Part shown: one piece after another, positions 1-14,500 of the stretch | How positions within the stretch are numbered: position 1 is the stretch's first letter | How the letters are laid out: every line of letters begins with the position of its first letter | Origin: Apostichopus japonicus | Taxonomy: Eukaryota; Echinodermata; Holothuroidea; Aspidochirotida; Stichopodidae | Reading direction: 5' to 3' | Assembly (NCBI RefSeq): GCF_037975245.1 | Contig: NC_092583.1 | Span: forward strand, 13,729,764 to 13,793,763 | Length of the DNA: 64,000 bases | Translations under genes and position numbers: made by a program | The notes under the pieces: model-generated | Database searches by the model: none | What the model saw: the letters and a program-made list of their open reading frames with translations, nothing else | What the model was told of the DNA's origin: nothing

Positions 1-2795
1 TAACCTTTCAGTACTAAATAATCATTGTAACAAGTAAAACTTGTCACAAAGTTTTGTGTTTCAGCCGTTGCGTTTATTCATGCAGTAAGTAAAGGTCGAG
101 TCGATTTGGGTTAAAACAGCGGACTCTGTAATGCACTGGCAAAGCTATATGTAGCGTAATAGTACTAAACCGTAACTTTCCATTCGTAAAGAAGGTCAAA
201 GGAAACAAACCAACAATAAAGGTTTGTTTTAGGGTAAACCCATATCTGCAAAAATATTCATCGAGTCACGGCTGTGAAGAGTTCAAGATGTCTTAGGCAT
301 ATGATGTTATAGAAAACGTGTCACCAAATGATTTTTTTTGGGTTATATGCAGGCACTTAATGAAAGAGGAAAGTTTATTCTTCACTAACCCCACCCGTTC
401 TGACGGATTATGTTCCCGCTTTATCGGGGTGGTGGGGGGGGGGGGAGAGATACAATTGCATTGTTAACAATTAAAATGAGCGCTTTTGCTAGAAATGAAA
501 ATGTTTCTCAAAAAGCACACTGATATGCCTCTATTTTTTTGGTTTAAAAAGAAAATGTAATTAGAGAATGCCCATTTGTTGAGAAAACAAATCAAATTTG
601 TGTTACAAAATGCTCATTTTATCGTTAGGTTTAGTGAATCTGTGGTTTTCCCAAACGAAAATCTTACAAAGCTACAATTGCTTCCACTGTCCAGTCTTCC
701 CCTCAAAGTGTATGACCCCCTCCCCCCCCAACACTCCCCCTCTTCCATCACCTCTGGTTATGACTGGTTATTGACACCGAAATCTAAAATCATGAGTCAC
801 CACTCTAAGAAACACCTAGGCTTGCTGGATGCTGTGGCATTGCTTTGTTGGCGGGTGAGCTGTGTACCTGCATGTGCTTCTTCACACATGTTTATAGTAT
901 CTATTAACGTAGTACAAGTTATTGTATATTCTATACTATTCAATCAGCGACCTATTTTTGAAGAAAGATAAATACAGCCGACACCAAAGTGTGCAACAAT
1001 CATGGTCTATATACGTACTACTAAAGAAAGCAAGATGCATCTATAAAATCACTGGACAAGAAAAATTTGTGTACGAATTTGTTGGATTATTCAAAAGGCC
1101 AATCAATAGTAGAGCAAAGAATCATGATGTACCAAAAATTGCCAAGACTTAACCTAAGTTTAACACTGATTATTTTGTTTTATTTTTCTGGTGGTTTTTG
1201 CGATTTTAAAATCATACCCGGGACTTGAGAAGTATTACGTTAAATAACAAAATGTCTGAATGAGCTGGGGAATAGATTTTGAGAGTGACTCGGGACAGCA
1301 AAATAGTTCTTAAAGTTTGCAATTGAGTGACCATTAACTTGACTTTCTAGCATATTTGGAAAATTAATCTGGAATCAATTAAACATTGAATGACATAACC
1401 CTTTACAGAGCTGTAATATTTTGATTTTAGAGTATTATTTACATCGATTTCTTACTTTCCTTAAAACAACAAATCAAACAAATACAAATTAAATCACAAA
1501 AAATGACGTAAAATAATGCAGACTCATTAAAGTACATTTTATTTTTTATTTTACTCTATTCACAATAATAAAATCTCTGGCAATAAATATTTCAATTAAT
1601 TTCTCAATTTAAGTAGGATGGACAAAAGAAACATGATTAGCATCAATCTTGGAATTTTAGATACATGTAATATGCAAGACAACTTTCATATACAATATTT
1701 GATCAATCCAATTTAACTTTCACAAATATTGCCTCCATATCAACCAGATAAGCAAAAGAAAAATACTTGGGCACCTGTGAACAAATGCTCTATTACTTGT
1801 ATCCTCATGAATTTGCTTTTCTCAAAGAGAAAATGGAAATGTCTTTTACAAAACTGCTCGTCATTTAGGAATGAATATAAGTGTTGGAAATTGCTGATAT
1901 AGTATTTTCAACCCTTTTTAGAGATTTTAAACAGGCCAACATTTGAAGGTCAACACAGATGATAATTAAGATGACATTGATTAATAAATATTATTAATTT
2001 TTTAGTTACATTTTATTTATTTTTTTCTAAAATAAAGAATAACTTGAACTTGAAACATTACAACTTATCAATCACTGACCATCTTTAATTTATGCAAAGA
2101 AAGAAAGTTCACACACTACAAAAGAAAGGCACATATATATGTCAAGGTGGATCGAAAATAAACAGAGATATCTAAACATTGCATAACATTTCAAAAAGTT
2201 TTTTAAAGTGGATTTATATCAAATATCAGTAAAGAACGATATTTCTACTTTTCAAATATTTTACAACTTATCTTAGCGGTTTTAAAACTTTCCCAAAAGA
2301 ATCGGCTCGTGGAGGGATTCATACCAAGTGAAGACTTGGTTAAAGATGCATCCCTCTAAATCATCATTTCAGTTTGTAACAACATCCAACAAAAAGGGAG
2401 TCGGGAGGGGAAGGGAAAGGAAAAGAAAGGGAGGATGGAAAGGGTGGGACTTTTACGAGATGTGATACCATGGGCGGGCCAGCATAAAGCTTGATTCAGT
2501 TGGTCCATAGGGTGATATCAAATTTATGTCTGTGTTTATGTGTGTAACATGTAGTTGGGTCTATCATGAAATTCATTCTCTACAGAAAATGTCTATGACC
2601 TAAAGAGCATCCTTTTATTATGCTTTAATTAATTGATTTATCTATATTTGTCCTGTGCAAACAGTTGCAAAAGTCCCCTTTTCAGAACACAAAAGTGGTT
2701 CATATACAGAGCTACCATATGATGCATTTTAGGACCAACGTTGCATGTTAATATTATAAATCATCCTGGTTTCTACAAAGTTTGTATTTTCAACT
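1..2795. other. Sequence downstream of the KIAA2012-like gene, nothing recognised
   Basis: AT-rich DNA with a G-run at about 430-446 and a purine-rich stretch near 2,400-2,450. Two plus-strand ORFs (576-971 and 922-1152) have no splice sites, domain or coding-like composition. Confidence 0.5.
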
Positions 2796-2801
2796 TTTAT
2801 T
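2796..2801 (-). terminator. Candidate poly(A) signal of the KIAA2012-like gene
   Basis: AATAAA on the minus strand about 95 bp after the stop codon. No other support for the cleavage site. Confidence 0.45.
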
Positions 2802-2894
2802 CCCACCATTTATCTTCACTTGTAGATAGCAAGTTTTCACTCTATCTATTAATCCTATCGTACCTTTTCCACCTCTGAATACGATCCTCATCAC

Positions 2895-3340
2895 CTACTC
2901 GCTTGGTTCACCATGTCCCCCCTGGTGGTTCTGAGGAACCAGTTGCCCCTTCAGGTACCTCTCCCTCAAATTCTCCGGTATGGGAATACCCAGGTACTCT
3001 AACAGCTCAAAGTACGACCAGGTGAAAGCCCTCGTCACATCCTGAGAATGAGCAAAGATATTAGCTTCGGAGTTGAGTTCCCGGTTGAAGTTCAACCTGA
3101 TCTCAAGCTCCTTCTGCCTCTTAGCCATCTCTATGGCCAACCTCTCCGCTTCTTCCTGGGCCAGTTTGGCCTCAATCTCTCGCCTCATTCTCTCCTCCTC
3201 GGCCTTGATATGAGCGATGAGTTCTTCCTCCCTCTTCCGTTTCTCGTATTCTAATCTTTCCTCTTCGGCCATCTTGGCCAACATCTCCTCCTCTTCTTTC
3301 CTTCTCTCTTCTTCCTCCTTACGTTTTAATTCCTCCATTT
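2895..3340 (-). CDS. KIAA2012: KIAA2012-like exon 26 (coiled coil and conserved tail, stop)
   Basis: 148 residues then TAG. The first ~95 continue the Glu/Lys/Arg coiled coil. The end is non-repetitive and globular-looking (RAFTWSYFELLEYLGIPIPE, then ERYLKGQLVPQ), which suggests a conserved C-terminal module. Acceptor CCGATCAG. Confidence 0.9.
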
Positions 3341-6300
3341 CTGATCGGATTGTTTGGAGAAAAAAAACAGAAATTTCTTTATTAGAAAATGTGAAATGTT
3401 TTCAAGAACTAATACACTGTACAAGTCATATCAAAGAATTTCTAAAATTTTCGGCTTTCAGATTTGTATAACTTCTTCGAAGATTCCTCCCAAATGATCA
3501 CTAAGCTATTCATCTTTAAAATTTCAAGCTTTGAAGGTAAACAATTGCTTGCATCTTATCAAGAAATCAAAGATGGTCAGCAACAAATACAATTCCTACC
3601 ACGTGTATGCTTTCAAATATTCTACAGTCGATAAACGTTCTGATATTTATGAAAAGGTTAAACTCGAACTCTTTTTTCGGATTTCTCACCTTGTCTCAAT
3701 TTATCCTCTTCCTTCTTCTTCTTGGCAAGAGCTTCCAGTTTCTTCTTGTACTCCTCCTGTTGTTTACGTTCCCTCTCTGCTGCTAGGAGGGCCTGCCTCT
3801 CCCTCTCCTGCTGCGACTGCTCTGCCCTTCTCTTGGCTTCTTCATCCGCTTCTTGTTTCAACCTGACGGAAGGAGATGGAAATTACGATACATTTTAGGC
3901 CGTGACTCTACAGACAAACAAAAGTCAATCTTGCATCCGTCTGCAACGAACAGCTCTGAATGCTAATGTAAGCCCGGTTGAACAATTTTTAAAACTTAAA
4001 GGCATTGAAGACTCGCCCCAAACCGTGTGCGGCCATCTGAAAAGTTAACTTTCTGTTGCTTGCAAGTGACGTTTTAATAGTGTCGCTACAAAATGCAGAC
4101 AGTACAGTAATGAAATGTGATTCCTTGTTATCTTTAGCTGGACCTGAGATGTCCATCGCTGTATTGTTTGTACACTGTGCTGTGGGTATTGACCGCAGCT
4201 GTATGTACTGACTGTACACTAGTGTCTAATAACTGATAGTAGCAAGCTGTGTGTGTAATTTCTGGGATCGATGGTGGTGTTTAACACTTCTGTTACACCT
4301 CATTCGAAACTAGGTCAGATTACCGGCATTAGACATTTCTTTTTGCGCGAGTCTTCACACCCTTTAACACTGATCCTGCAGCATTAAACCACTAAAATCT
4401 ATTAATTGCTTTGCTCATGCAACTAGAACATTAGTTGTTAAAAACATGGTATATATTACATGTTTGGCCTGAATAATGCAATCAATTTTTAGGAATAAGA
4501 CCAACTAGTTATTGACAATTAAACAACCTAAACAATGCTATGCATAGTTACATTTCCTTTGCATGGGTTTCAGACCTAGGCTTTATAGTGTTTTCATGTT
4601 TTTGAAAAGTAAAAAAATTCCTGATATATTTAATATCTTGATGTGGTACTAGTATAACAAATTAACAAGTTACTCTCCTTGGTTATTTATCTTTTTGTTC
4701 TTTCATTTAGTTTCATTTATTTGTTGCTTTTGTTTTACACCAAATTATTTGTTATTGAGGTTTATGTAAATTGCATTACAACAAATTACTTTTTTTTTCT
4801 TCTCTCAGTTTTACTTTTATTTAGTGTCATTTAAAAACTAAAATAAAATTGTTAAAAAATTTTAATTAAAAAAAAAACAATTCAACTACATTTTTTCTGA
4901 TTGCTATTTTTGTGTTTCCTGTGAGTTTATATACCAGATTAGTGGGAAACAATAGAATGCAAAGTTAAGGTCTTTAAATTAAGACTCTATTAGACATCAA
5001 TGGAAACTGGTGTCAGAGGATCACCACCCCCACCTCTATGAGAAGAGAAAGATTGAGATGAACAGAAACTGCTCAGAACTATATCGCCAACCTCATCTGC
5101 TCTGCCTTTCTTCGTCTTTCTTCTTCAAATTCCAACTTGATCCTCTCCTTCCTCTCCTGCTCCTCCAGTGACTTGCGTCTGGCCTCCTCTTTTTCTCTCC
5201 GCTTCTTTTCAATCTCTTTCTTCTTCCGATCCGTCTCTGCTGCTCTCTTTGCTGCCCTCGCCTGCGATCTGCTAAGACTCCCCGGTCCGTGGTGCGAAGA
5301 GTCCTAAACGAGGCAAGGGTATGTTAATACACAAGGTAAGAGGATATCGAAAACAATGCAAGAGGATATTAAAACAAAGGGTAAGGGGATATCTAAACAC
5401 ATGGTAAGAAGTAATTAACACAAGAAAAATGGACATCAAGCACAATAAAAGAGGATACCATAATACCAGTCCCTCTCCCAGTTTAAACTCTGTCCATCCA
5501 ATTCCAACCCCCTCCCAGCTTACCTCTATGTATTTCAAGCCACTCCCAATTCCCCCAGTTTACCTCAGTCAATCCCCTTGCAAACTCCCTGCCAGCTTTA
5601 ATCTCTGTCCATCCCCTTCCAATCTCCCTCCCAGCTTAACCTCTGTCCATCCCCTTCCAATCTCCCTCCCAGATTTTAATCTCTGTCTATCCCCTTCCAA
5701 TCTCCCTGCCAGCTTAACCCCTGTCCATCCCCTTCCAATTTCCCTCCCATTTCACCTCTGTCCATCCCCTTCCAATCTCCCTGCAAGCTTTACCTCTGTG
5801 TATTCTGTGCCAATCTCTGACATAGCTGGACCCTCCTCCTGTGAGTCATCTACAGATGGGAGTTCAACTTCAACCGGTTGTTCCTGAAAATGTCAGAAGA
5901 AAAAACATGGCAACTTGTTTGTTTGTTTTTGAAGCAGCAAACATTGCATTGACTCGGACTTGAGATTATTTGAGTAAAACCATCAATAGTACTGCAGGAG
6001 TAGATACTATCACACTACTCAATGTTTGTAACAACTATATTTTGGCATTGAAGACTCGCCCCAAACCGCATGTGGCCATCTGAAAAAGTTACCTTTCTGT
6101 TGCTAGCAAGTGACGTTTTTTTCGTGTCGCTACAAAATGCAGACAGTACAGTAATGAAACATGATACCTTGTTATCTTTAGCTAGACCTGAGATGTCCAT
6201 CGCTGTATTGTTTGTACACTGTGCTGTGGGTATTGACCGCAGCTGTATGTACTGACTGTACACTAGTGTCTAATTACTGATGGTGGCAAGCTGTGTGTGT

Positions 6301-9300
6301 AGTGTATTTCTGGGATCGATGGTGGTGTCTAACACTTCTGTTACACCTCATTCGAAACTAGGTCAAATTACTGGCATTAGACGTTTATTTTTGCGTGAGT
6401 CTTCACACCCATTAACGTAAGCATGACACAGCATTACAACAATGAATTGATTTTGACTACTCAGTAGGTTGTTTTTTGATGACAAAAGTGACAACTCTGT
6501 TATAAGGTGGCAATGCATGGATAAGCTATTCACTCAAAAGTAGAAAGATCTGTATCAATGAACACTGTAAATAGCATAAATAGATACTTATTAACTACAA
6601 TACCAAGAAAAATAACGATAGCGTTGAAATAAACTGTAAAAGCAGTCAAAGGAAAGAAAGAAAGAAAAATATAGTTGACAATAGCAGCATACTATACGGT
6701 AGAAATTAATTGCTGCAGGATATAAGGTCAAACTTTAATGAGAACGGAGCTAAAAGTTAGCCAAGAACAGGACTATGAAAGCAACCAACTATAAGCAATG
6801 AGGGTTACCCAGTTGCACTGATAGGAGAGGTGAATAGTTATTAGGCGAAGAGTATGATGTCCATAGAAGCATCAGAGTGTATATAGCATACACTTGTCAT
6901 TTATATTTATTACAGAACTATTTAGTGTGCTCTGTTGTAAATGACAGGGCAATACACTCAACTTGGAATATCCTGTCTTTTTGCTTTAAGGGGAAGGGGG
7001 GAGGTTGAGGGAAGGGACAGGGTTGACTAATAGTAGAGACCCTATCATTAGCTCTTGCATGTGGTATTATTTTTACTATTTATAATTATTTATTCATTTT
7101 TTGGGTACTGGGGGGGGGGTGGGGGGTGGGGGGAAGGTTGGAGAGGTTTCACCCACTACCTACATGACATAATATTAAAAAAATTTTGGATCAAGGTACA
7201 GTGGCATTACAATATTCAAACCAATCAAGAAAAAAGAATACAATTTATGAAATAAGTCCTACATTACAAGGCAAGGTCTGTTCAGAGATCTAATAGATAT
7301 ATAGATACAAATCTAAACTAATGATCTTGTATTTAATCTGATGTTATTAGATATAAAACTGCAAAAAGGAACATGCAATATAGAGTTAGGGAGCAGGATT
7401 ACTATTGATTACATTAAAGGAAGGATTGAAAAGAATTACATTATGAGAGAAAGAATAAAAGAGATAGAAAATATATATTTTGCAAAAAGCATCAGCAAGA
7501 GATTTTTCTCTCTCTGTAAAGATTTTGTTTGTGGAAGCCTAAACAGGTGAAAGTGTTGGAGTGAGAGCTAGAAAGATAGCAACAAATTTGAGGGAATTTT
7601 TGCTTTTGAAAGGAGACAGAGCAGCTAGCAGAATTTAAAATCATGTAAAACAATGTAATACCTCTTCTTCCGGTTCTGAATCTGACGAAAATTCCTTTAA
7701 ATTTGACGACGGAATAAAAGAATACAATGAATACCAATTTATAAAAAAACAGATAAAAAATGCATTCATTTTTTTTCTTTTGAATGCAGAGAGGGAGGGG
7801 GTGGGGGGAGGTTGATAAGATCTCACCCCTTCCTCCACAACATGCTATTAAACAAGGTTAACTTTGTGAAATTGGAAATTGATGGGTTCTGAGATTGGAA
7901 TATGTGGTAAAGAGTACCATAATAAGGGTGAGTTTTTCCAGAAAAATAACAAAAAGAAAAACTTTACAAATCATCCATTGCTTGGTTTTGATTTAGTTTG
8001 AGGTCTTGTGGAATTATCAAACATAAGACAAGTAGACCATTCTAATGGACTGGGTGAAGTGTTAATAGATATTCAGGTCACTATTAGCAACAAAAGATAT
8101 ATAAAAGATTAAAAAAAAAACATTGAACAACTTACAGGCCATCACTGTTGGCCACAGATTTAAGTATCCTAAAAATTGCTAACGGCAGTTGCTCACAGGC
8201 CAAATATTAACATCACTTCTGAACCATTTAACCTCCAGTTTATCATTTTCTTAATCTTCCCGAAACAATTACCAACTACAATAAGAATTCCCTAGCCCAT
8301 CTCCTCCCTTCCACCCCTTCTCTCCCACCACCTACCTATTCTCCCACCCACCCCTCCCCCTCCCACCCACCCCTTCCTCCAACCCACCCCTCCCTCCCAC
8401 CCACCCCCTCCACAGAGTTGCGACAACTCACTTCATGTGTAGTCAAATCCAGTCAATATTTATTATTACTCTATATTTATTAAATCAACTCAAGTTGAAT
8501 CACAGACTCAGTTCACTCTATCATTTCTTCCGATGCCCCCCCCCCCTGTGCCTCACCCCTCACAAATCCTCCTCATGCAGTTTTCCCACAACTGAGCTAC
8601 ACCGAAGATGGTAAAAATCAACATACTGTTAAACATTAACACTAACATATGCATTGTTTCTAACATCAACACACCCCCCCCTCCCCCTTCCTAATTTCTC
8701 ACCCAAGCCCACCTCTAAAATGACCGATGAACCTACCTCATGGATGATGATGAACTCAGGAGATTCAGCCTTTACACTCACTAAATCTTCTTCATCCTCT
8801 TCAACATTCTCTGCCTCTCCTCCTACCTCGGGTGCATCTTTATTAACCTTTTCTGAATCTTCAGCTTTGATCACATTGTCTTCACCTTTCTTCTCTGGTT
8901 CCTAAAAATGATCCCCAAAAAACACACAATAAACATTTAAAAAAATTACACGCAGAAATGATTCCCTCCCTACAGGAATGATTTCTTACATTTGAAAATC
9001 TAGTTGAAATAGAAAAATGGAGGAAAAATGATATAGAAGAATTATATTTTAAATTTGACCTTTTTTACTTGTTTTGTCTCAAACAGTTAAATGTCATTTG
9101 AATTTAAATTTCTGTGATTTGGAATATTTACCTCTGTAGATGGAGTATCCTTAGGCTTCTTCTCTTCCGTAGCCGGTTCGACCTTCTTCTTTTTGCTCTT
9201 TTTCGGTTTATCCTTCTTGGCTTTCTCTTTCTTGGGTTTCTTGGGAGGTTTGGGTACGACAGGGTTAACCTTGCCTGGAAATGAAACGGGAAAAAACGAA

Positions 9301-11490
9301 CAGTGAAATGCATCTGACAAGAAATATGCAAATTTATACAATTCCACAATCAAAGCAATTTTGCCTATTGGTTATCAATTTTAATAAATCCTCAAGATTA
9401 AAATTGGTCATGGTTCAGTCCCTCCTACAATTTTTTCAACAAATGAATGTAAAATGTCCAATTAAATCAATTATCTAATCGCCTCTCCACAGTTCATCAC
9501 CCCCAGCCAGACACTTTTTACATATTGTCGTTATAAATCACATATGAAAAGACAACTGGGAAAGATTCAAAAACTTTTTAACTATAACATTTTTTTTTTA
9601 ACAGTCATATCAAATATGTAACTTGACAGTAAAATGAGTAGAAGACGGAATTTACACAAACACTTCTGTATTTTGAGCAAAGAAATACAAAAAGTGCATA
9701 CAAAATGTTTCTCATGGCTGTCTTCCTTACAACATTGTAGGGTCAACTGGACTTTTCTCTGAGAACTAATGCTGAGATAAGATAGACATATTGTAAAAGT
9801 CCAAGACTCCAGCCATGGCAAATACTCTGGTTGTCCAATTATCAATCTGAAGAAACCGTAGATTTGATAGTCCAATAAGATATTTAAACATCTGAAAATG
9901 ACCAACTATTTGGCTACAAATCCATGTATGGTTCCACTTCTATTACCTGTTTCTTGTTTGGGCTTCGTCTCTGGTTCTTCCACCGGCTTGTAAGCCAAAT
10001 AATCTTCTTTATCGTCGTGAGGCATGGCTGTAAATTAAAAACAGCAACAGATGATGGATTTTTAGAAGTGTATTTTGAGGAGGCATTTCATTCTTGATTA
10101 TATCCAGGAACAAAACTTAGTCACTGACCCATCGACTGGATGAGTATATGCGAACTAGGACCCCGAAGCAATTCCCAAACTGTCTCCTTGTACCAAAATA
10201 GTTACAAACTATAAAATATGCAAATTTGGCTTTCCTTCTTTCAAAACATCAAGCAAATCACTAACAAACAAACAAATTTGCATACGTGGTAAACCGCCGC
10301 TGGGATGGCAACTTAGTTTTTTTCATTTTATAAAAAAAAAAAAAAAATGATTGCCCAAAAAAAAAAATTCGAACTCACTGACAATAAACTCCTTTGCTTT
10401 GTCTTCATCTTTGTCACTTTTCTCTGACTTTTGACTTTTTCCCGATTTCTTGCTGCTTTTGTCTGATTTTTGGCTCTTTGAACTCTTGCTACCTTTTGAC
10501 TTCTTAGTCGAGGCAGTCCCTGGTGTCTTGGAGAGGAGATCAATGTCCGCCACAATCCTCTCTAACTCACTATCCTCCTTACTCTCGGACGCTAGAGATT
10601 TAGAAGAAAAGGTAATATTTTGGAACAAGATGGCTGCATTTCAACATTGAAGGAAATTATAAAAGTCAAAGAAAAAAAAAAAATGAACCGTGGGAGAGGG
10701 GAACAAATTTGACAATAAGGACGCAAAACCAATGACCTCAGGGTCACCTAGGGAAATTGTAAGACTTTCCAATGAACTTAAACTGTACATAAAAGTTTTA
10801 TAAAATGTTAATAACAGTTTTAAGAATGTTTTAAGTTGACTTTATAATCCATCATTATTTTAGCACTTCCCACACTGTTTTATATGATAATGATGCAAAC
10901 TTTAAATTCCTGAATTAATAAATTAATGAATTAATAATTGCTGGGAAGACAATTGAGCATGACAAGATCTATTAATAGTGAGTCAGGGGAAAACAGATGA
11001 CACCAATGGACTTTGTGCTGTTACACACTTGTTCAAAATGCATATTTTGCAATTAAAAACATCTTTACAGTCATAGCATCCATTAACCTTTTTTGTCAAT
11101 AAGATGATGTTAAACTGTTACACCATACCAACAAACAATAAGTATTTAGAACACTGCAACCATTCCACAATACCTTCACCCAATATAAAGTAAAAACATT
11201 GCAAACACTTCCCATAACTTCACTCAAACATACTTCGTACAATATACCCACTATTCCATTCCTATCTGCCCAGAATATTTAGAAACAATGTCACCACAAA
11301 TACACCACACCTTCACCCAATTATATCCTAAACTACATCACTACTACACCCAGTACATAAAAAACCCTCAAAAATACCACTATATCATATACCATGACCA
11401 AAATATATGTAGATAAAAGTATTTACAACATCAAAGCTACCAATTACATTATGAAACAATGTTTATATGACACCATATATATATATATAT

Positions 11491-11524
<34 letters not shown>

Positions 11525-14500
11525 TTCTGGGAATGTCTGATGTACATATTAAATGCACTAAAAAGCCACATAACCTATCGACAGTGGGTACTTTAGATGT
11601 CTGCAGTACACTTGTAGCTCCACCTTGGCCCATAGCAGCACCTTTCTGTGTTTACATTGATCCAAATTTGACCTACATTCCACCCATGGAAGCAGCTTCA
11701 CACACCTTTCATTAAAGAACTGGACCACACTTCAACAGGGTGCATTGACATATATAGAAACTAACAAGTATACAAGGGACAGTTGAATTTGTTTGAAGGC
11801 GGTGGAGTGAATCGGAGAGATATAATTATGACACAGTTCTTTCAGGCTAGAGTTCAACAATAAACGATGACAACCAGACTAGAAACAGTCCAAGAAGGAA
11901 AGTCGCAAAACAGCTGATTTGACAGTTTTGGGGATTTCCTCCAAAGGGAGGGGGAGGAATGGGGGAGGGGGCTAGCTGAGGAGGCAAGTCTTGGTAGTTA
12001 CAGGCTATAATTTAGTGTTCAAATTTTGTGTAGCAGTTTTGAATTCTCTGAAGTTTGCCCCAGTATTCAATACTTAATGGTTTCGGTGTAAACAAAATTG
12101 TGATAAATCTTTGCACTAGTTGGACTATATTTGCATAGTATTTTGCTTAATAGCGGTACTGAAAAAATTATTCCCTAGAGTTATCAAAATTACTACTGAA
12201 ATAGCGGTTTATAAGAACACTATGTCAATATGAGTGGAATGTATCGTGCACGAAGAGTGCCTAAAATTTTGTCTACTTCTACCTTGATATAATTAAAATT
12301 ACTTTTGTAACTAAAATTTAGCGGCAACATTTTTTTACAGAGGAAGTGGGAGGCTCTGGGCCACCTCCCTGAATCTGCCCTTTACTAAATTACAACTTGA
12401 AGAAAACGAAAATAATTCCCTAAATTCACTGACATTTCCAAACCACAATAAAAAACCGACAAAATCTTAAAATTCCTAATTTCCTCACACCAACTAATGT
12501 GTCTTGGCCGATAATATTCCACAGATGATATTAATTTTCGGTAAAAGTGTCGTTTGTATCAATATAACATATGTTCCAAACCATCTCGTACACGTCTCAT
12601 ACACATCCCATACACATCTCATACTCTCATCTCATACTCACACTAATACACATTTCATACACAAAACCATCTCATACCCAAACGACGGTCATACATTCAA
12701 GCATGATTCCTGCTCTACGAATTTAGGGGAACGTCCGCAAACTATGTAACAGAAAATAGAAATTATGAATATGGCCCGAACCTCTTCTCTGTTCTTTCGG
12801 TTTATCCGCGACACCGAAGTGGGTGACATCCAGTTTCAGAGGGTCCTGTCGGCTGGATGGTTTTCCTCCTTCAGAGTCAACGGTAGATGACAAATCTTCT
12901 GTCAGATGAATGAAGTATGAAAGTATGAATTGTATGAAAGTATGAATTAAAAGAGAGGAGAAAGTTCATTGAAAATTTCACAGCTTTTTGGATGTAAAAT
13001 TTTGAAGAAAAAATATATCGGAAATGTCAGCGTGTTTCAATGATGTCACATCTGTTTGTTCAAAGTTCACATGTTGGCACAAGGTTGTCAACTTTAGATG
13101 TTACTTAATCAGTATGTCACAGGAATTGAATGAAATATTCACAAGAATGCTTAGAATATGTCCCTCGGTTTCTTTTATCTGTCAGAAATACATTTTCACC
13201 TGGATTATCCAATTAAAGTTAGCATGACTTTATTGACTTTGATACAACCTTAATTAACTTCACTGTGTAACTAAACCCTATGCCATACTGAGAGAATAGA
13301 ATACATACATACATGCATAGTTACTTGTAGAAATAGAATATGTTAATTATGGTTCATCTATGCATGCCAGCAATGTTTGTATAACAAACATAAAACTAAC
13401 GTTCAACAAAACCAGGTATTCGTTAAGGAGTTTTATTAAAAGCTTGATGCATTTGAAACAATTCAAACTGAGTGAAATCCAGAATTATTTTTATTGTCAC
13501 AAGAAGAGTTAATATTCATTATAAGATGATTCTGTAGCTTCCTTGTTATTGCAGACTGTCCAAGCCAGTGTTAATGGACAAGCATGGATCAAGGGGGTAT
13601 GAGGGTGTAAACCCCCTCTCCCCCCTTTCAACACCACACAAAATGAAAAGTACTCACTAGCACAACCTTGCCTATAGACATAATTATATATCTAATTTAT
13701 AGCCTAAATATGTCTCAGAATGGACCATTTTGCATCTAATTTATTTTTGCGACACAACCCCCACACCCCTCCCCACATGGGGGTCACACCCGTCATTATG
13801 AACATAGCTGTACACTGACAGCTGTCATAGCTGTTGTGACTATTGTTATTATTTACATATATTAAACATTCTATTGTTCAAAATTTTGTTAATCAGAAAA
13901 CAAAGCCAATTGCATTAATTGTAGCAGCGAAAAGGAGAACAATAACATTTCTTCAATCTCGGGTTAAACGTTATCTTGATAGCACCAAGCACCTAATAAT
14001 AACCAAGAAGGAAACTTAGTAAGTGATGATTTGCACATGGGAGAGAAAGAGGGCGACAAACTGTTACATAGAAAGCAAAGCAGAAGCAAAAAGGCAAATG
14101 AAAGAGAAATAGTCAATTTGAAGAAAGAAAAGAAAATATAAAAGAGAAGCATCTATAAATATGAAATGCCAAGTCCACACTTCAGTCACTCTCAAATCTA
14201 CTGCATAACCCCCCCCCCACCCCCAAGAAAACATAGCTCACAACAGGACTTAGACACTTGAGAGTAGACTTGTAATGTGAGTACCATGTCCTGAGTACAA
14301 TAACCCGTACAAGGTCCGAAGTACAAGTATAGGTCCCAGGATGAGTACAGCACAAAGCCACAAGTATATGATATTGTTGTTTTTGTTCAGTGTGAGTACC
14401 AGTACAAACCCATGAGTACAAGAATGAGTATAGAAAACTGTACTCAAATTATTCAATTACAAAGTACAAGTATGTATTTTAGATCCTCCTGCAAGCAGGA

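Noticed and set aside
576-1152. Two overlapping plus-strand ORFs of 131 and 76 codons
   Set aside because: No motif, no splice sites, no coding-like composition.
3989-6263. Short ORFs such as MYSQYIQLRSIPTAQ in two places
   Set aside because: They are fortuitous frames inside MITE copies and recur wherever the MITE does.
11467-11715. 82-codon ORF starting in a TA repeat
   Set aside because: The N-terminus is microsatellite translation (YIYIYI) and the rest has no coding support.
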